Origin: Blastocladiella emersonii ATCC 22665
Lineage: Eukaryota; Blastocladiomycota; Blastocladiomycetes; Blastocladiales; Blastocladiaceae
Assembly (NCBI GenBank): GCA_025594325.1
Contig: JANHCV010000006.1
Coordinates: forward strand, 1,054,001-1,118,000
DNA: 64,000 nucleotides
Direction of reading: 5' to 3'
A program made the position numbers and the translations under genes. Positions 30,711 to 41,312 of this stretch are shown here, in pieces. Within the stretch, counting starts at the first letter, position 1. Each line of letters opens with the position of its first letter. The notes under the pieces are model-generated. The model saw only the letters and a list, made by a program, of their open reading frames with translations. It made no database searches and had not been told where the DNA came from.

Positions 30711-33700
30711 GTTGATAGCGTAGAGTGAGGGGGAATGGGTACTCGACAAGGGGAGCCGAGAGGAGGGGCGAGGGACGGGCGAGCTTTTGAGGGGCGGGCC
30801 GAGCGAGCGGACCGACCGGAAGAGAGAAAAAAAGCGAGCGAAGTGGCCCAGCAACGCGACGCGTGACCAGAATGCGAAACGCGCGCGTCACGCGTTCCTC
30901 ACCCGATCTCACCGGATGCGGGGCGGCGCCACACCCGAACCACGAGCGGGGCGCCTCGCGGCGCGAATCGCGCCTCTGCACTGCCCGCTCCGATCTGTCC
31001 CTCAGAAATGGCCTGGGATCGCAATGGACGCGCAAGTCGGTGCATCGGAGCGCCGTTCACATGGAGCAGCGACCGAGAACATCGAGGCTTGGTTCCAGGG
31101 AAATCTGCTTTGCGCGTCGTCCTCGTCCCCCTTGCTCTAACATAGGTTCTGCCGCGGAACTCTCGCGGCTGCTGCCTCGGCATCGGTGTGCGATGGCGCG
31201 CAAGGGAAGGGCCGCATGGCCAGCGCGCTCAGTGAAGCTCGCGTCAGGACCACTCGCGCAACACGACACGCGCGTGCTTGGCCAACGATGCGGATACGCG
31301 TCGAGGTCACGCCTGCGCGAGCACCCGCTCACCGTGCTCCCACAGCAGGCTACCGTGTATGACCACGTCCTCGCGTGCTGGGACGCGCTGACCAGGTGCA
31401 CGGCGCAGCTCGGTTCCATCGACTCGGCGCGCGTTCACCGCGGCAGGTCTCCATCGTAATCGCGGGAGATCCACGGAGCTGAGGCACCGGGCGGCTTCGG
31501 CGATGCGCCGCCTTTGCTGGTGCAGCGGAAGCTTTGCGGAGCGACTGCTCGACCAACTGTGAGTGCACGCCGTCTACGCGTACACCTTGCACGATCTCTG
31601 TCGCCGAGCAGTCGACCCTCTCATACTGAGGCTCTAGCATCGCGCAGCTGGCACAGCTCGCCCTCAAGCACGATATTCTCGCTCATCGAACACGGAATGA
31701 GTGACGTCGCGCTTCCGTCGCGAGGTCGGTGCAGGCGCGTCAACAACGACGCATGCGAGATTGCTCTCCTACGACTTCCGCGCAAATGCCATGCGCGCGC
31801 TCCTCTCACTAACGCGTCAACAGCGCGTTGTGACGCACGACGTCACCGCACAACGGCGTCGGAGATGATAGCACGGCGCATGAAGCGCATACTCGCTCGA
31901 TAGACGATAGAAGGGTGCGACGGTGACGCAAGACCGCCACCACGTCCTTTGCGAGGCCAGAGAGAATGGGGCGGACTCGATGGTGGCGGCGCCGGTCGAG
32001 AGCAAGTGAGCGGAATGCCGTGATGCCAGCGTGGGGCCGACGCGCTCGATCGAGGCGCAATCGGGCTCGGCCCCGCGACGCGCCACACCGCGTGAAAACT
32101 TGGCCGACTCACCACGGCACCGTGATCGACGTGGGCCGGCATGAAAACGACTTGGCGCGGATTGCCGTGCTGCAGACACAGACACGCGGGTGACGTCGCG
32201 AGCCCCCGAGCGAGTCGTCGAGGCCGAACGTGATGCATATGCTGGTTTGAGAATGGCGTCAACCTCATCTCGGGCAAAAGGAGGTTCGAGAGGGCGGCGG
32301 CGGCGACGCCCAACGCCCGACTTTCAACACGTTTGCAGACGAGCAAGCACCGGCGGCCGCGGACATGCGAGCTGATGCAAGCAGGTGCGTCGGCCCGAAT
32401 TCACGGCGCCCTAGGCCAATTTCGCGCATCTGCGGGTCGCCCGCCCTGCCGCCGTGGGCGATGGATGATCTTCGCGTCGTGCGCACGCGGTGCGCCCGCG
32501 TGCGGCGACGCCACATGGCCGAGCGTGCGAGACCCCATGACGAGACGGCAGCGCAGCGCGCCGATTGCGAGGTGCGAGTGCTCGCGGCAAGCTCGCATGG
32601 CCGCCGCGATAGCGAATCAGGTGCACCGGCCCTCGGAATCGGTCAAGTTCAGCGCGACGACGCCGTCGACGAGGATGATGACAGTGGCCGCGTGGAGTGC
32701 TCGTCACTCATGACGCGTGATACTCGTCGTCCGAGGCGACAAAACGCGCGAGGGGAGGAGGAAGAAGAATCAGCTGCGGTGAGAACTCGGCGCGACGCGA
32801 CGCGACACGTCACGTCTCAGGCTCGCTCCGATTCCCTCCGATAACAAAAAGACGCGAGCTGACTCGGTGCTGACGCAGCGGCGACGTTTTTCATGCCGCG
32901 CGACCGACTGACGGGAAGCGGCGGGGCCGGGGCCAGTGGGAGCCGAGCCCGGGAGACACGCGCCATCACCAATCAGCGCGGCCACGTTCACGGTGGCCAC
33001 GGCCGGCCGCGGCCACCGGCCACCGGCCACCGTCAGCGCTTGCGTGATCCCGCTGACTGATAACGCGTCGCCCGCGACGAGCAGGAGCGCGGCCACCGTC
33101 CCGCTCACCATGGCCATCGTGGTGAGGATTCCGACGACCCGGCTCCGCGTTGCAGTGGGGCCGCGGTGCGGTCCACTCGAGCACACCTTGGTTGTTTGTC
33201 TCGGGCGAGTCGGCAAGACTCGCGCTGGCCCCAGCGACGGTGGCGGCGACGTCACCTCGGCCGGGAGGCGGACTAAGCCACGCTGGCCGTCGCAGGATTC
33301 AATAGCGTATGCGAGCCGCGACCGGGCCGCGCGAACCACAGCCATCGATTTTCACGCGGGCGCCACCGTCGTCACCGCGCCTGGGGCCTCGGTGCTGAAA
33401 ATGGCGCGTGGTGATGCAACCGGCGCGGGGACTGACCGACCGAATTCGCGGCGCGCGGCACGCGGCCGACGTGAATCCCGGCCGCTATCGCGCGCCGGCC
33501 ACAGAGTGGTGTTCGCGCGCATCGCCATCGAGACACCACGCGCCCGCATTGCTCCGGCCCGGCCGACCGACTGACCCGCCGGCCACCCACCCCGCACCCG
33601 GAACCCACATATATAGCCCCGCTCCCCCCGCCCCCGCCGCTCTCCAGCCAACCCATCCTCGCAGCGCTCGACCAACCTTCTTTCCCCGCACTCTGCCCGC

Positions 33701-33719
33701 CAGCCAGCCAGCCATCACC
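30711..33719. other. 3-kb gene-poor region
   Basis: Many short frames exist on both strands (for example 31514-31903 plus, 31843-32346 minus, 32770-33345 minus), but none shows a domain, a convincing codon pattern or splice-linked continuation. A short GGCCACC/CCGGCCA tandem stretch lies at about 32990-33025. The right end holds the promoter of the zinc-finger gene and the left end that of the RRM gene. A noncoding RNA or a fast-evolving gene cannot be excluded. Confidence 0.5.
33610..33615 (+). promoter_or_regulatory. TATA box of the zinc-finger gene
   Basis: TATATA about 105 bp upstream of the ATG at 33720, followed by a C-rich leader with repeated CCAGCCAGC just before the start codon. 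Confidence 0.5.
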
Positions 33720-34532
33720 ATGTCCGCTGCATCGACTTCCACCACCACCACCTCGCCATCGTCCTCGGCCCCGTCGCGCGGCCGGTTCGCGTGCCAGCAC
33801 CCGGGCTGCCTCAAGTCCTTCTCGCGGTCGTCGCACCTCGCGCGGCACGTCCGCATCCACCTCGGCACCAAGCCCTTCACCTGCGCCGTGCCCGGCTGCA
33901 CCAAGCGCTTCAACCGCCGCGACTGCTGGCGCGAGCACCTGCGCGGCGTCCACGGCATCGCCTCGCTCGACGCCACCGAGATTGCCATCCCCGCGGCGTA
34001 CCCGGTCGCGTCCTCGGTCTCATCATCGACTATGCCGTCACCCGTCTCGCCCGCGCGCGTCCCCGCCACGCCCGAGGCCGAGCTCGCGGCGTCGCCCTTC
34101 TCCAAGCCCTCGGCCATCCTCACGGCCGCGCCCGTCTCGTCGTCGTCGTCGTGCCCGTGGCCAAGCCCGTCGCCCAGTCTCGCGGCCACCAGCGTGCACG
34201 GCTCGCCGACCCCGATACCCGTGACCATGACGCTCGCCGAGTCCATGGCCGGCCACATGCCCGCGTTCCGCTTCGACTTTGACCACCACCACCACCACGA
34301 CTCGACTTCTTTCTCCTCGTCCTCGATTGCCAAGCCCAGCTCCGAGTGGTCCATGCTCCCGCCCTCGGCCGCCCCGCTCGTCTCGCCCTACACGGTCCTG
34401 GTCCCCTCGTCGCGCATCCTGCCGCGGCCGACGAGCTCGCACCACCACCACCATCGTCGGTCTTCCTCCTCGTCGGCGGCAACCCTCGACGCACGAAGCA
34501 CCTGCCACTACCTGCCGGTGATCCGCCTGTAA
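33720..34532 (+). CDS. C2H2 zinc-finger transcription factor
   Basis: Single-exon protein of 270 residues. Two adjacent C2H2 fingers occupy about residues 23-80 (CQHPGC...HLARHVRIH and CAVPGC...REHLRGVH), joined by a short LGTKPFT linker close to the canonical TGEKPF. Two fingers in tandem are enough for sequence-specific DNA binding. The remainder is Ser/Pro-rich with two His runs (HHHHH) and Ser clusters, typical of a disordered activation or regulatory region. A TATA box and an unusually long upstream region suggest a conditionally regulated gene. The closest named factor cannot be assigned from the fingers alone. The start at 33720 is the first ATG after the leader and precedes the fingers by about 22 residues. 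Confidence 0.85.
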   Translation: MSAASTSTTTTSPSSSAPSRGRFACQHPGCLKSFSRSSHLARHVRIHLGTKPFTCAVPGCTKRFNRRDCWREHLRGVHGIASLDATEIAIPAAYPVASSVSSSTMPSPVSPARVPATPEAELAASPFSKPSAILTAAPVSSSSSCPWPSPSPSLAATSVHGSPTPIPVTMTLAESMAGHMPAFRFDFDHHHHHDSTSFSSSSIAKPSSEWSMLPPSAAPLVSPYTVLVPSSRILPRPTSSHHHHHRRSSSSSAATLDARSTCHYLPVIRL

Positions 34533-35435
34533 ACGTGATTGGCCGTGCGCTTAACGCCGACCACGTCAGCGTTGGGGACGATGCCGTCATCCCCTAAGGT
34601 TGGCGCTCGGCCGTCGCCGTCGGTGGCCACGAACGTGCCGGCGCGTCGTGCTCGAGCACGCCATCCCCACTCTCTACTGTATATATCTTCTTACCCGTGT
34701 CCCTTGTCTGGATCCCGATATCTCGATAAAAGCCTTCAACCCATGCATCCCGCCATTTCTCCGCGTTCCGGGCACCGCCGACTGAGCTGAGCCTCTGCAT
34801 GAACTTCATTTGCACCGCGCCGCGCTGTGAGCGCTGTTGATCCCCGTGTTGATGGTGACGGTGAGGACTTGGCCGCAGCCGGTGTTGATCATCGCCCAAC
34901 GACATCACTCGTCACATCACATCACAACCAACTCAAAATCTTGCTGTGGGGCGACCGCGACCGCAACCAACATTCATGCCGCGCACACAACGGTCCACGC
35001 CGCGGGCTCGATCACGGCGCGATCCGCGCCGTGGAGTGGGTTGCGTGTGATGTGATCGGCCAGCGGCTCGGGCCAACGTCGCCGTGATTACGCGTCCGCG
35101 GCCGTGATTTGGTCGCGGGCCCACGCTCGTGGCCGGCAAGGTGTGTGAGTTGAAATCTTCGCGCTCACTTGGCCGAGGGCGAGAGCACGCCATCCCGAAT
35201 TGCTGCTTCGCCACACCGACCAGCCCAACACGTTCTCCCCGTCGCTCGCGTGCACGCGCTGCGCCGCGCCCTTGAGCGTGCAGGACCCGTTGACCCGTGG
35301 CGGTGGCGGCGCGGGCGGCGCCCACTCACTTGCGCTTACGACGACTCCTGTGAGTCATGCCGTCACTCTTTCGGTGGGCAGCGGTGTGGCGACGACGGCG
35401 ACGATAGGATGAAAAAATACTCTCCCAGAGGACGT
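34533..35435. other. Intergenic, nothing recognised
   Basis: About 900 bp between the 3' ends of the convergent zinc-finger and Siw14-like genes. Frames such as 34594-34908 (minus) have no domain. Confidence 0.5.
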
Positions 35436-36201
35436 TTATGCGTGGCCTGCCATCATCACGGCGGTGGCGGCACCGACGTCATCGTCGGCATACTCGCGCT
35501 CGGCGTCCGGCTCCTCCTCGGCTGCTGCTGGCCGCGGTGCCCCAACGGCGTCAGCGTCACCGTCACCGTCGAGCAGGGCCAGCCCACTCGACACTCCTCC
35601 TCCTCCCGCAACACCGCCGCCGACAAACAGGCCCGGGAACGCGTGCCTCGTCGCCGGATCGCGCGCGTACCGTACGGCGGACACGTCGCACACCTCGATG
35701 AACTCCTGGTCGGCGATGCGGATCTTCTCGCCGGCGAACCGGCGGTACTCGTCAAAGATGCTGGTCATGGACCACCGCTGCAGCTTGCGCAGGCACCCGA
35801 CGACGCACCCGATGCGGTGCTTGCCCTTGTTGCAGTGGATGAGGATCGGGCGGTTGGCCGGGTCGAGCAGCCGCTCCAGGGCGCCGCGCACGTCGGCCTC
35901 GTCAATCTCCTGGAACGGTTCCTTGTTCCCCTTGACCGCGTACTGGAACACGGTGATCCCCTCGGCCGTCACAAACTCGACGTTGTCGGGGCGGTACTCT
36001 TCTGGGTCGAGGTACCTACGGGCACAGGGACGCGTGAGGCCAATGCTCTCTTTTTCGGAGAGACGCGAGCACATACACGATGCTCTTGAGCCCGAGCGTG
36101 CGCAAGAACGCAAAGTTCTTGCGGTTCGGGTACCCGCTGCGGTACACGCCGCTCGCCACCATGGCAAAGTTGAGCGGCGGGACGAGCACAGTCTTGGCCA
36201 T
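35436..36201 (-). CDS. SIW14: Siw14-like tyrosine/inositol-pyrophosphate phosphatase
   Basis: Two exons (36201-36077, 36015-35436) joined by a 61-nt GTATGT...GTAG intron give 234 residues. The Siw14/OCA family signatures are clear: PPLNFAMVASGVYRSGYPN at the start, YLDPEEY across the junction, and the CX5R loop HCNKGKHR (H102, C103, R109) with the catalytic Cys and Arg, then GCLRKLQRWSMTSIFDEYRR. The residue after the loop Arg is Ile, where Siw14 usually has Thr. Yeast Siw14 removes the beta-phosphate of 5-diphosphoinositol pentakisphosphate, so this enzyme is probably an inositol-pyrophosphatase. The last 70 residues are a Gly/Ala/Asp-rich tail not typical of the family. The start codon is 251 bp from that of an inositol polyphosphate multikinase on the other strand, a striking functional match. 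Confidence 0.9.
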
Positions 36202-36452
36202 TGTTTGCAACGAGTGAGTTTACAGATGCATGCGTTTCGCGTCGTTCATGTCGGGGTTCGCGTGCTCTGCGGCAAGCGGCGCAGCGAAAAAGGATGTGCG
36301 CCACCAGGGCGCCACACGGCGACGCGGTCACCTGACCGGTCGCTGTGGCGCGTCTCCTCTTCGCTTCGCTTCGTGTCCGCGGCTTCTCCCCCTCTCCCGC
36401 TTCATCGGAAGCACATATGCACTCTATACCGCAACGTAGCACACACTCAGCA
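36202..36452. promoter_or_regulatory. Shared promoter of Siw14-like phosphatase and IPMK
   Basis: 251 bp between the divergent start codons of two inositol-phosphate enzymes. It includes a C/T-rich tract at about 36355-36405 (plus strand) and a CTCTATACC element near 36422. Co-regulation is inferred from the arrangement. Confidence 0.6.
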
Positions 36453-37307
36453 ATGACCAACTCCCCCGTGCAGTACTTTTCGGGCCAGGTGGCCGGCCAC
36501 GACTCGCTGGTGCAGGTCTCCCCGGCAATCCTGGCCAAGCCGTGCGTGCCGCACGAGCGCCAGTTCTACGTGGACGCGGCCGCCGCGGAATCGCCCGCTC
36601 TGGCCTACCTGCCCGCGTACCTCGGCAACTACCCGGGCGCGCGGCCCGCGGGCATCGACACCAAGGGCGGCAAGCTGTCGGAGCTGATCCAGCTCGGCAA
36701 CCTGCTGGCTGGCGTACGCGCGCCGTCCGTCATGGACCTCAAGATGGGCACGCAGCTTTACGACGCGCGCGCCGACGACAAGAAGAAGCAGCACATGATC
36801 GAGCTCGCCAACGCCACCACCAACGGGTCCGCCGGCATGCGCGTCTCGGGGATGAAGCTGTACACGGGCGCCCACGGCGAGGGCGGGATCCCCGTTGACG
36901 ACGCCGCGTACGTGCCGTACGACAAGACGTTCGGCAAGTCGCTCGTCGCCGACACCGTGTACCAGGCGTTCCTCGAGTACACCAAGCACGTCGCGGCGGC
37001 CGACGTCCGGTGCGCGCTGCTCGTGTGCATCCGCGAGGAGCTCGCCAAGTTCCTCGCCGTGGCCGAGACGCTTGACGGCGTGTACGTCGGCACCTCGCTG
37101 CTCTTCATCTTCGACGCGGCGCCCGCGGCCGGGTCCATTGTCGACTCGTTCCGCCTCCACTGGATCGACTTTGCCCACTCGGACCTGTCGACGGGCACCG
37201 GCGCGCCCAACGAGCAGTTCCTGTTCGGCGTACGCAACGCCATCAAGGCCGCCGACAAGGCCATGGCCGAGTTCGCGGTCAGCGCCGTCGCGTCGATTAT
37301 GAAGTGA
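36453..37307 (+). CDS. ARG82: Inositol polyphosphate multikinase (Arg82/IPMK family)
   Basis: Single-exon protein of 284 residues, near the usual size for fungal Arg82. The family motifs are present: PAYLGNYPG early, the PxxxDxKxG inositol-binding motif PSVMDLKMG (91-99), SGMKLY, the GTSLLF nucleotide-site motif, and WIDFAHS (W237; the IDF catalytic motif at 238-240). IPMK phosphorylates Ins(1,4,5)P3 to InsP4/InsP5 in the nucleus and feeds the InsP6/InsP7 pathway. In yeast it also supports arginine-gene control. It is divergent with the Siw14-like phosphatase that acts at the far end of the same pathway. Its TGA (37305-37307) lies only 16 nt before the TERT start codon, so the two genes are packed head-to-tail. 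Confidence 0.92.
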   Translation: MTNSPVQYFSGQVAGHDSLVQVSPAILAKPCVPHERQFYVDAAAAESPALAYLPAYLGNYPGARPAGIDTKGGKLSELIQLGNLLAGVRAPSVMDLKMGTQLYDARADDKKKQHMIELANATTNGSAGMRVSGMKLYTGAHGEGGIPVDDAAYVPYDKTFGKSLVADTVYQAFLEYTKHVAAADVRCALLVCIREELAKFLAVAETLDGVYVGTSLLFIFDAAPAAGSIVDSFRLHWIDFAHSDLSTGTGAPNEQFLFGVRNAIKAADKAMAEFAVSAVASIMK

Positions 37308-37323
37308 CTTGCTCGCACAAACC

Positions 37324-40300
37324 ATGGAAACTATACAAACCTCAGTTGATGCAAAGACTCCCAAAACACCCGCGTCGTGCATCCGCGAGCATTTCGGGGC
37401 CGCCCGGACGTCGACGCTGAGGGACCTCCTCGTCGCGAACCTGCAGCTGCCGCCCGGCTCGTGCATCGACCCGGCCACGGTCGTTCTTCGACCCGATGAC
37501 CCGCCGGCGTACCGGTCGCTCCTCGAGACCACGCTCGTCGGCCTGCGCACCACGGCAGGCACGGACTCACCGCCGCCTCCGCCGCCCATCGTCCTCGACG
37601 TGTGCCCCGCCGCATCGGGCCAGTGGCTGCACGACTCGCTCAGCGCGTCGGGCGTTCTGCACAACCTGCAGGTGCTATCGCCGGGCCGGCTCGGGCAGGA
37701 GAGCTCGCTGCGCGATGTATGCGTACTGCTGAGATGCGTGAGGCCCTTCCATCACTGACGACCAGTGCGAGTAGGTTGTCGACCGCGCCATCGAATGGCT
37801 CATGGCAACCGGCCGGCAGTCGGACGTCCTGACGCTCGGCTTCCGACTTGCCCCGCAGGATCGCTCGCTCAACCTCGCGCGGCTCAAAGGCATCGAGACC
37901 GTGTACCCGAACCACATCCTCGACTACGCGATGCGGCCCGAGTTTGGCACGCTACTCTCGCGGTCCGTCTCTTCTCAGATCCTGTCGTTTCCGTCACTTG
38001 ACTGATGGAGCCCGTACGTAGGGTCGGCGACGCCTTCTTCACTTTCCTCCTGACGCACACGTCCATGTTCGTCGCCGTGCGCGAGTCCGGGTCGTACATG
38101 CAGGTTTCGGGCCCGCAGTTCTCGACCGTGCTCCGCGGCCTCGTTTCCAGCGGCGCGACCCCATCCTCCTCTGCGTCCTCCTCGGCGGCGCGGAAACGCC
38201 TCAACTCGGCCGCATCCGCGGGCACGGGCAGGGACACGGGCTCCAACAAGCGCCTGCGCGCGGCCAAGCCGTCCGAAATCACCTTCACCCGCGCCGCGAC
38301 CCTGCACGCGCGCCCGCGCATCGGCGCAGATAACCGCGTCGTGTACAAGCTGCCCGAGTCGCGTACGTCGTGCCCCTCAACTCTGCATCGCCAGCTCACC
38401 CCCGATGGCCGCGCTCGTAGACCCGCTCAACCAGCCCGCGACGCTCGACGCCCTGAAACCCATCCTGCCGAGCGAGTTCGAGTCGAAGCGCGGCCGCGGC
38501 CGTGCGCGTCTGACCGCGGGGTTCTTGCCGCTGTGGTCCGTCGCTGTCGATAACTGGGCGCGGTGCCGCCCGCACCGGCTCCTCGCCGCCATCGCCCCAC
38601 CGCCCCCGCGCGCTCCCACCCTCGCTCGCCACATCCCGTCGTCGCGTGTATCGCGGTGGCTCGCGCGCCACGTCCCGCCGGCGTGCGTCGCACGGTGGCT
38701 CGTCGCTGTCTCGCGCGCCGTGTTTCCGCTCGAGGTGTGGGGGTCGGTGGGGAACCGCGCGACGGTCGAGGCGGTGGTGCACCGGTTCGTCGAGCTCGGC
38801 GCCGGCGAGGAGATGGCGCTGCACGAGGCTGTGGCCGGGATCATGACGAGCGAGATCGCGTGGCTCGGCAGCAAGACGGGTGGCGGGAAGGCCGACGGCG
38901 AGCGGCGCGCCGAGCTTGTTCGGAGCTGGGTCGCGTGGTATCTCGGCAAGTTTGTCGTGCCGCTGATCAAGGTACGGATCACACGACGCAGCGATGAGGA
39001 ACAACGCTAACCGCGACGCGACAGACCTACTTCTATGTGACCGCGACCCAGCCGTACCGCAAATCCGTCTTCTACTTCCCGCACCCTGTCTGGCGCCGTC
39101 TCGAACAATCCTCTGTGTCGCACCACCTGCGACGCCTCTTCACCCCCACCCCCACCCCTGCCGGCCAGCGCGCGCCGCAGTGGTGGCACCCACTCCGCGT
39201 CCTACCCAAACTCGCGTCGACGCGCGTCCTCGTCAGCCACGCGCGCCGGCTCAAGCTCATGCCCGCGGCGCGGGGCCGCACGCGCGTCCATGGCACGCGG
39301 TTCCACGTCCGCCAGGTGCGCGACGCCGTGTTCCCGCTCCAGCGGATCGCCGTGCAGCGCGGCATGTACGGCGCCGGCATACCGAGTGTTGCCTCAGTGC
39401 ACAAGAGGATCAAACGGTGGTTTCGCGACGCGGTCGGGGGTGGGCGGCGGGACGGGTACGTGTTGATGGTGGCGGAGGGGGATGGTGGTTGGATGCTTAC
39501 GTGCGGCTGCTGTGGTGTAGCGTCACGATCCACGCGGTCAAGGTCGACGTGGTCCGCGCGTACGACTCGATTGACCCGGAGCGCGCGTTGCAGGTCGCGG
39601 GCGAGATCATGGAAGCGGTACGCTTCACGATGCGTATCGTCCCAACCTCGCTGATGGCCTCGCGTTCTAGGACACGTACGTTACGCGCACCCACGACGTC
39701 GTGTTTCCGTCGGGCAAGGTCGCAACGCACCGCTCCATTACCCCGTTGAGTACGCCTTCCTCCACCACTGCCCGAGCCATGCGATGACTGACCGCGGCTC
39801 TGTAGGTAAACTGTCCAAGTTCCACAAGTACGCCGCGCAGCAAAATGACCAGTCCGCGGCGGCAGGGGACGCCGTGTACGTCGACAACGTGGTGCACGCG
39901 CAGGTCCGCCGCGACACGGCGGCGCGCGTGATGCACGAGATGGTCGCGACGAACGCGGTGCGCGTCGGCAAGCAGTATTTTATGCAGAAGCACGGGATCC
40001 CGCAGGGCGCGCCGGGGTCGGCGATGCTGTGCAAGTACGCGAGATGCCGCAGGTTCAAGCAAGGCGGTACTCACCCCTGGGTCCCGCGTGTAGCGTCTTC
40101 TACGGCGAGATGGAGCAGAAGCACCTCGGCTTCATCGCCGAGAGCGGCGCAGGCACGTCGCTGCTGGTACGGTTCATTGACGACTTCCTCCTCCTGACGC
40201 GCGACGCGGCCGTCTCGACCCGGTTCCTCGACACCATGGCGCGCGGGATCCCCGAGTACGGGTGCACGATCGCGCTGCCGAAATCGGTCGCCACGTTCGC

Positions 40301-41098
40301 GCACCCGGGCGGCGTGCTCGTGCGCGACGTCGTCCCATGGTGCGGGCTGCTCGTCGATACCACGCGACGGGTCGTGGTTAACGACTACGAGCGGTTTGTC
40401 GGGCAGGGTACGGAATTTGGCGCTTTCGCGCACGAGTGCGAGTCTGACGGTGCGCGCGGGTAGACCTCTCGTCAACGATGCAGATCGACACGCGCAAACC
40501 CGGCGCAAAGCTCGCGTCGCGCGCGTCGTGGTTCCTCACGTCCAAGCTGCACTCGGTGCTGTTCGACCTCGACGTCAACGACGCGGCGACCGTGCTGCTC
40601 AACGCGTACCAGCTCGCGCGGTTCGCCGCGCTCAAGCTCACGGCGTACCTCGTGCAGCTGTCGAGGCGCGGGGTCGTGGTTCGGTCCGCGGTGGTCCTGC
40701 GTACGTCAACGTTACAAGGAAGACGCACGAAGGGGTCCTCACTCGGTGGGTGTAGGCGCGGTCAAGGAGCTGGTCACCGCCTTCCCTAAGCTGCTCGCGC
40801 GGTGCACCCGCAGGTACCACTTGACGACGCAGAGGAAGTTCTTCAAGAACAAGTCGGTCGCGATCAAGTGGTGCGTCTGACTCTGCCCACGCAATCCCCG
40901 CCCAACTGACAGCTGCAATGTAGGCTCGCAATGACGGCGTACGCCGAGTCCCTCTCTCTGCGGCGGGAACACGCCAAGGTGTGCCAAGAGCTCCACAAGG
41001 TGCGGCGGCGGGTGCAGCACGTTGTCCCCGCGGCCGACCGCGCCGTGGCGAGCGACCCGCGGAACGCCGTCTTTGCGCAGATCCGGCTGCACCCATAG
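37324..41098 (+). CDS. TERT: Telomerase reverse transcriptase, 12 exons
   Basis: Twelve exons: 37324-37716, 37775-37962, 38022-38362, 38421-38971, 39025-39455, 39521-39617, 39671-39749, 39806-40034, 40094-40407, 40464-40700, 40756-40870, 40924-41098. Total length is 3150 nt, giving 1049 residues, in frame throughout. All 11 introns are 53-65 nt, mostly with GTACGN donors. Telomerase landmarks are in order: the GQ-type region ending YMQVSGP; the RNA-binding region with T motif FVVPLIK joined to TYFYVTATQ; motif 1 LKLMPAARG; motif A VKVDVVRAYDSI with the first catalytic Asp; motif B YFMQKHGIPQGAPGS; motif C LLVRFIDDFLLL with the Asp pair; motif E WCGLLVD; and a C-terminal thumb ending IKWLAMTAY. 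All three catalytic Asp are present. The enzyme extends telomeres in the nucleus. The start is 16 nt after the IPMK stop, and no other in-frame ATG occurs before exon 2. Confidence 0.93.
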
Positions 41099-41312
41099 AG
41101 TAATGCATGGAGATTCATCGTGTTCATCGTCACCATCGTGTACAGAGCGGGAGAGGAGGAGAAGTGCGTACTCGCAACGCATCACATGATGGACCCGACC
41201 CTCGCTCGACCTTTTGCAGCGGCCTCCTCCCCTCCAACGATGCCCGCAACCATACTGAGGGAGGCCCATCCACGCCGCCCGTACCCGACTTCTTGCAACG
41301 TAATCAACCACC

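Noticed and set aside
31514-31903. 129-codon plus-strand frame in the 3-kb gene-poor region.
   Set aside because: Arg/Ser/Ala-rich with no domain, no splice-linked neighbours and no codon bias.
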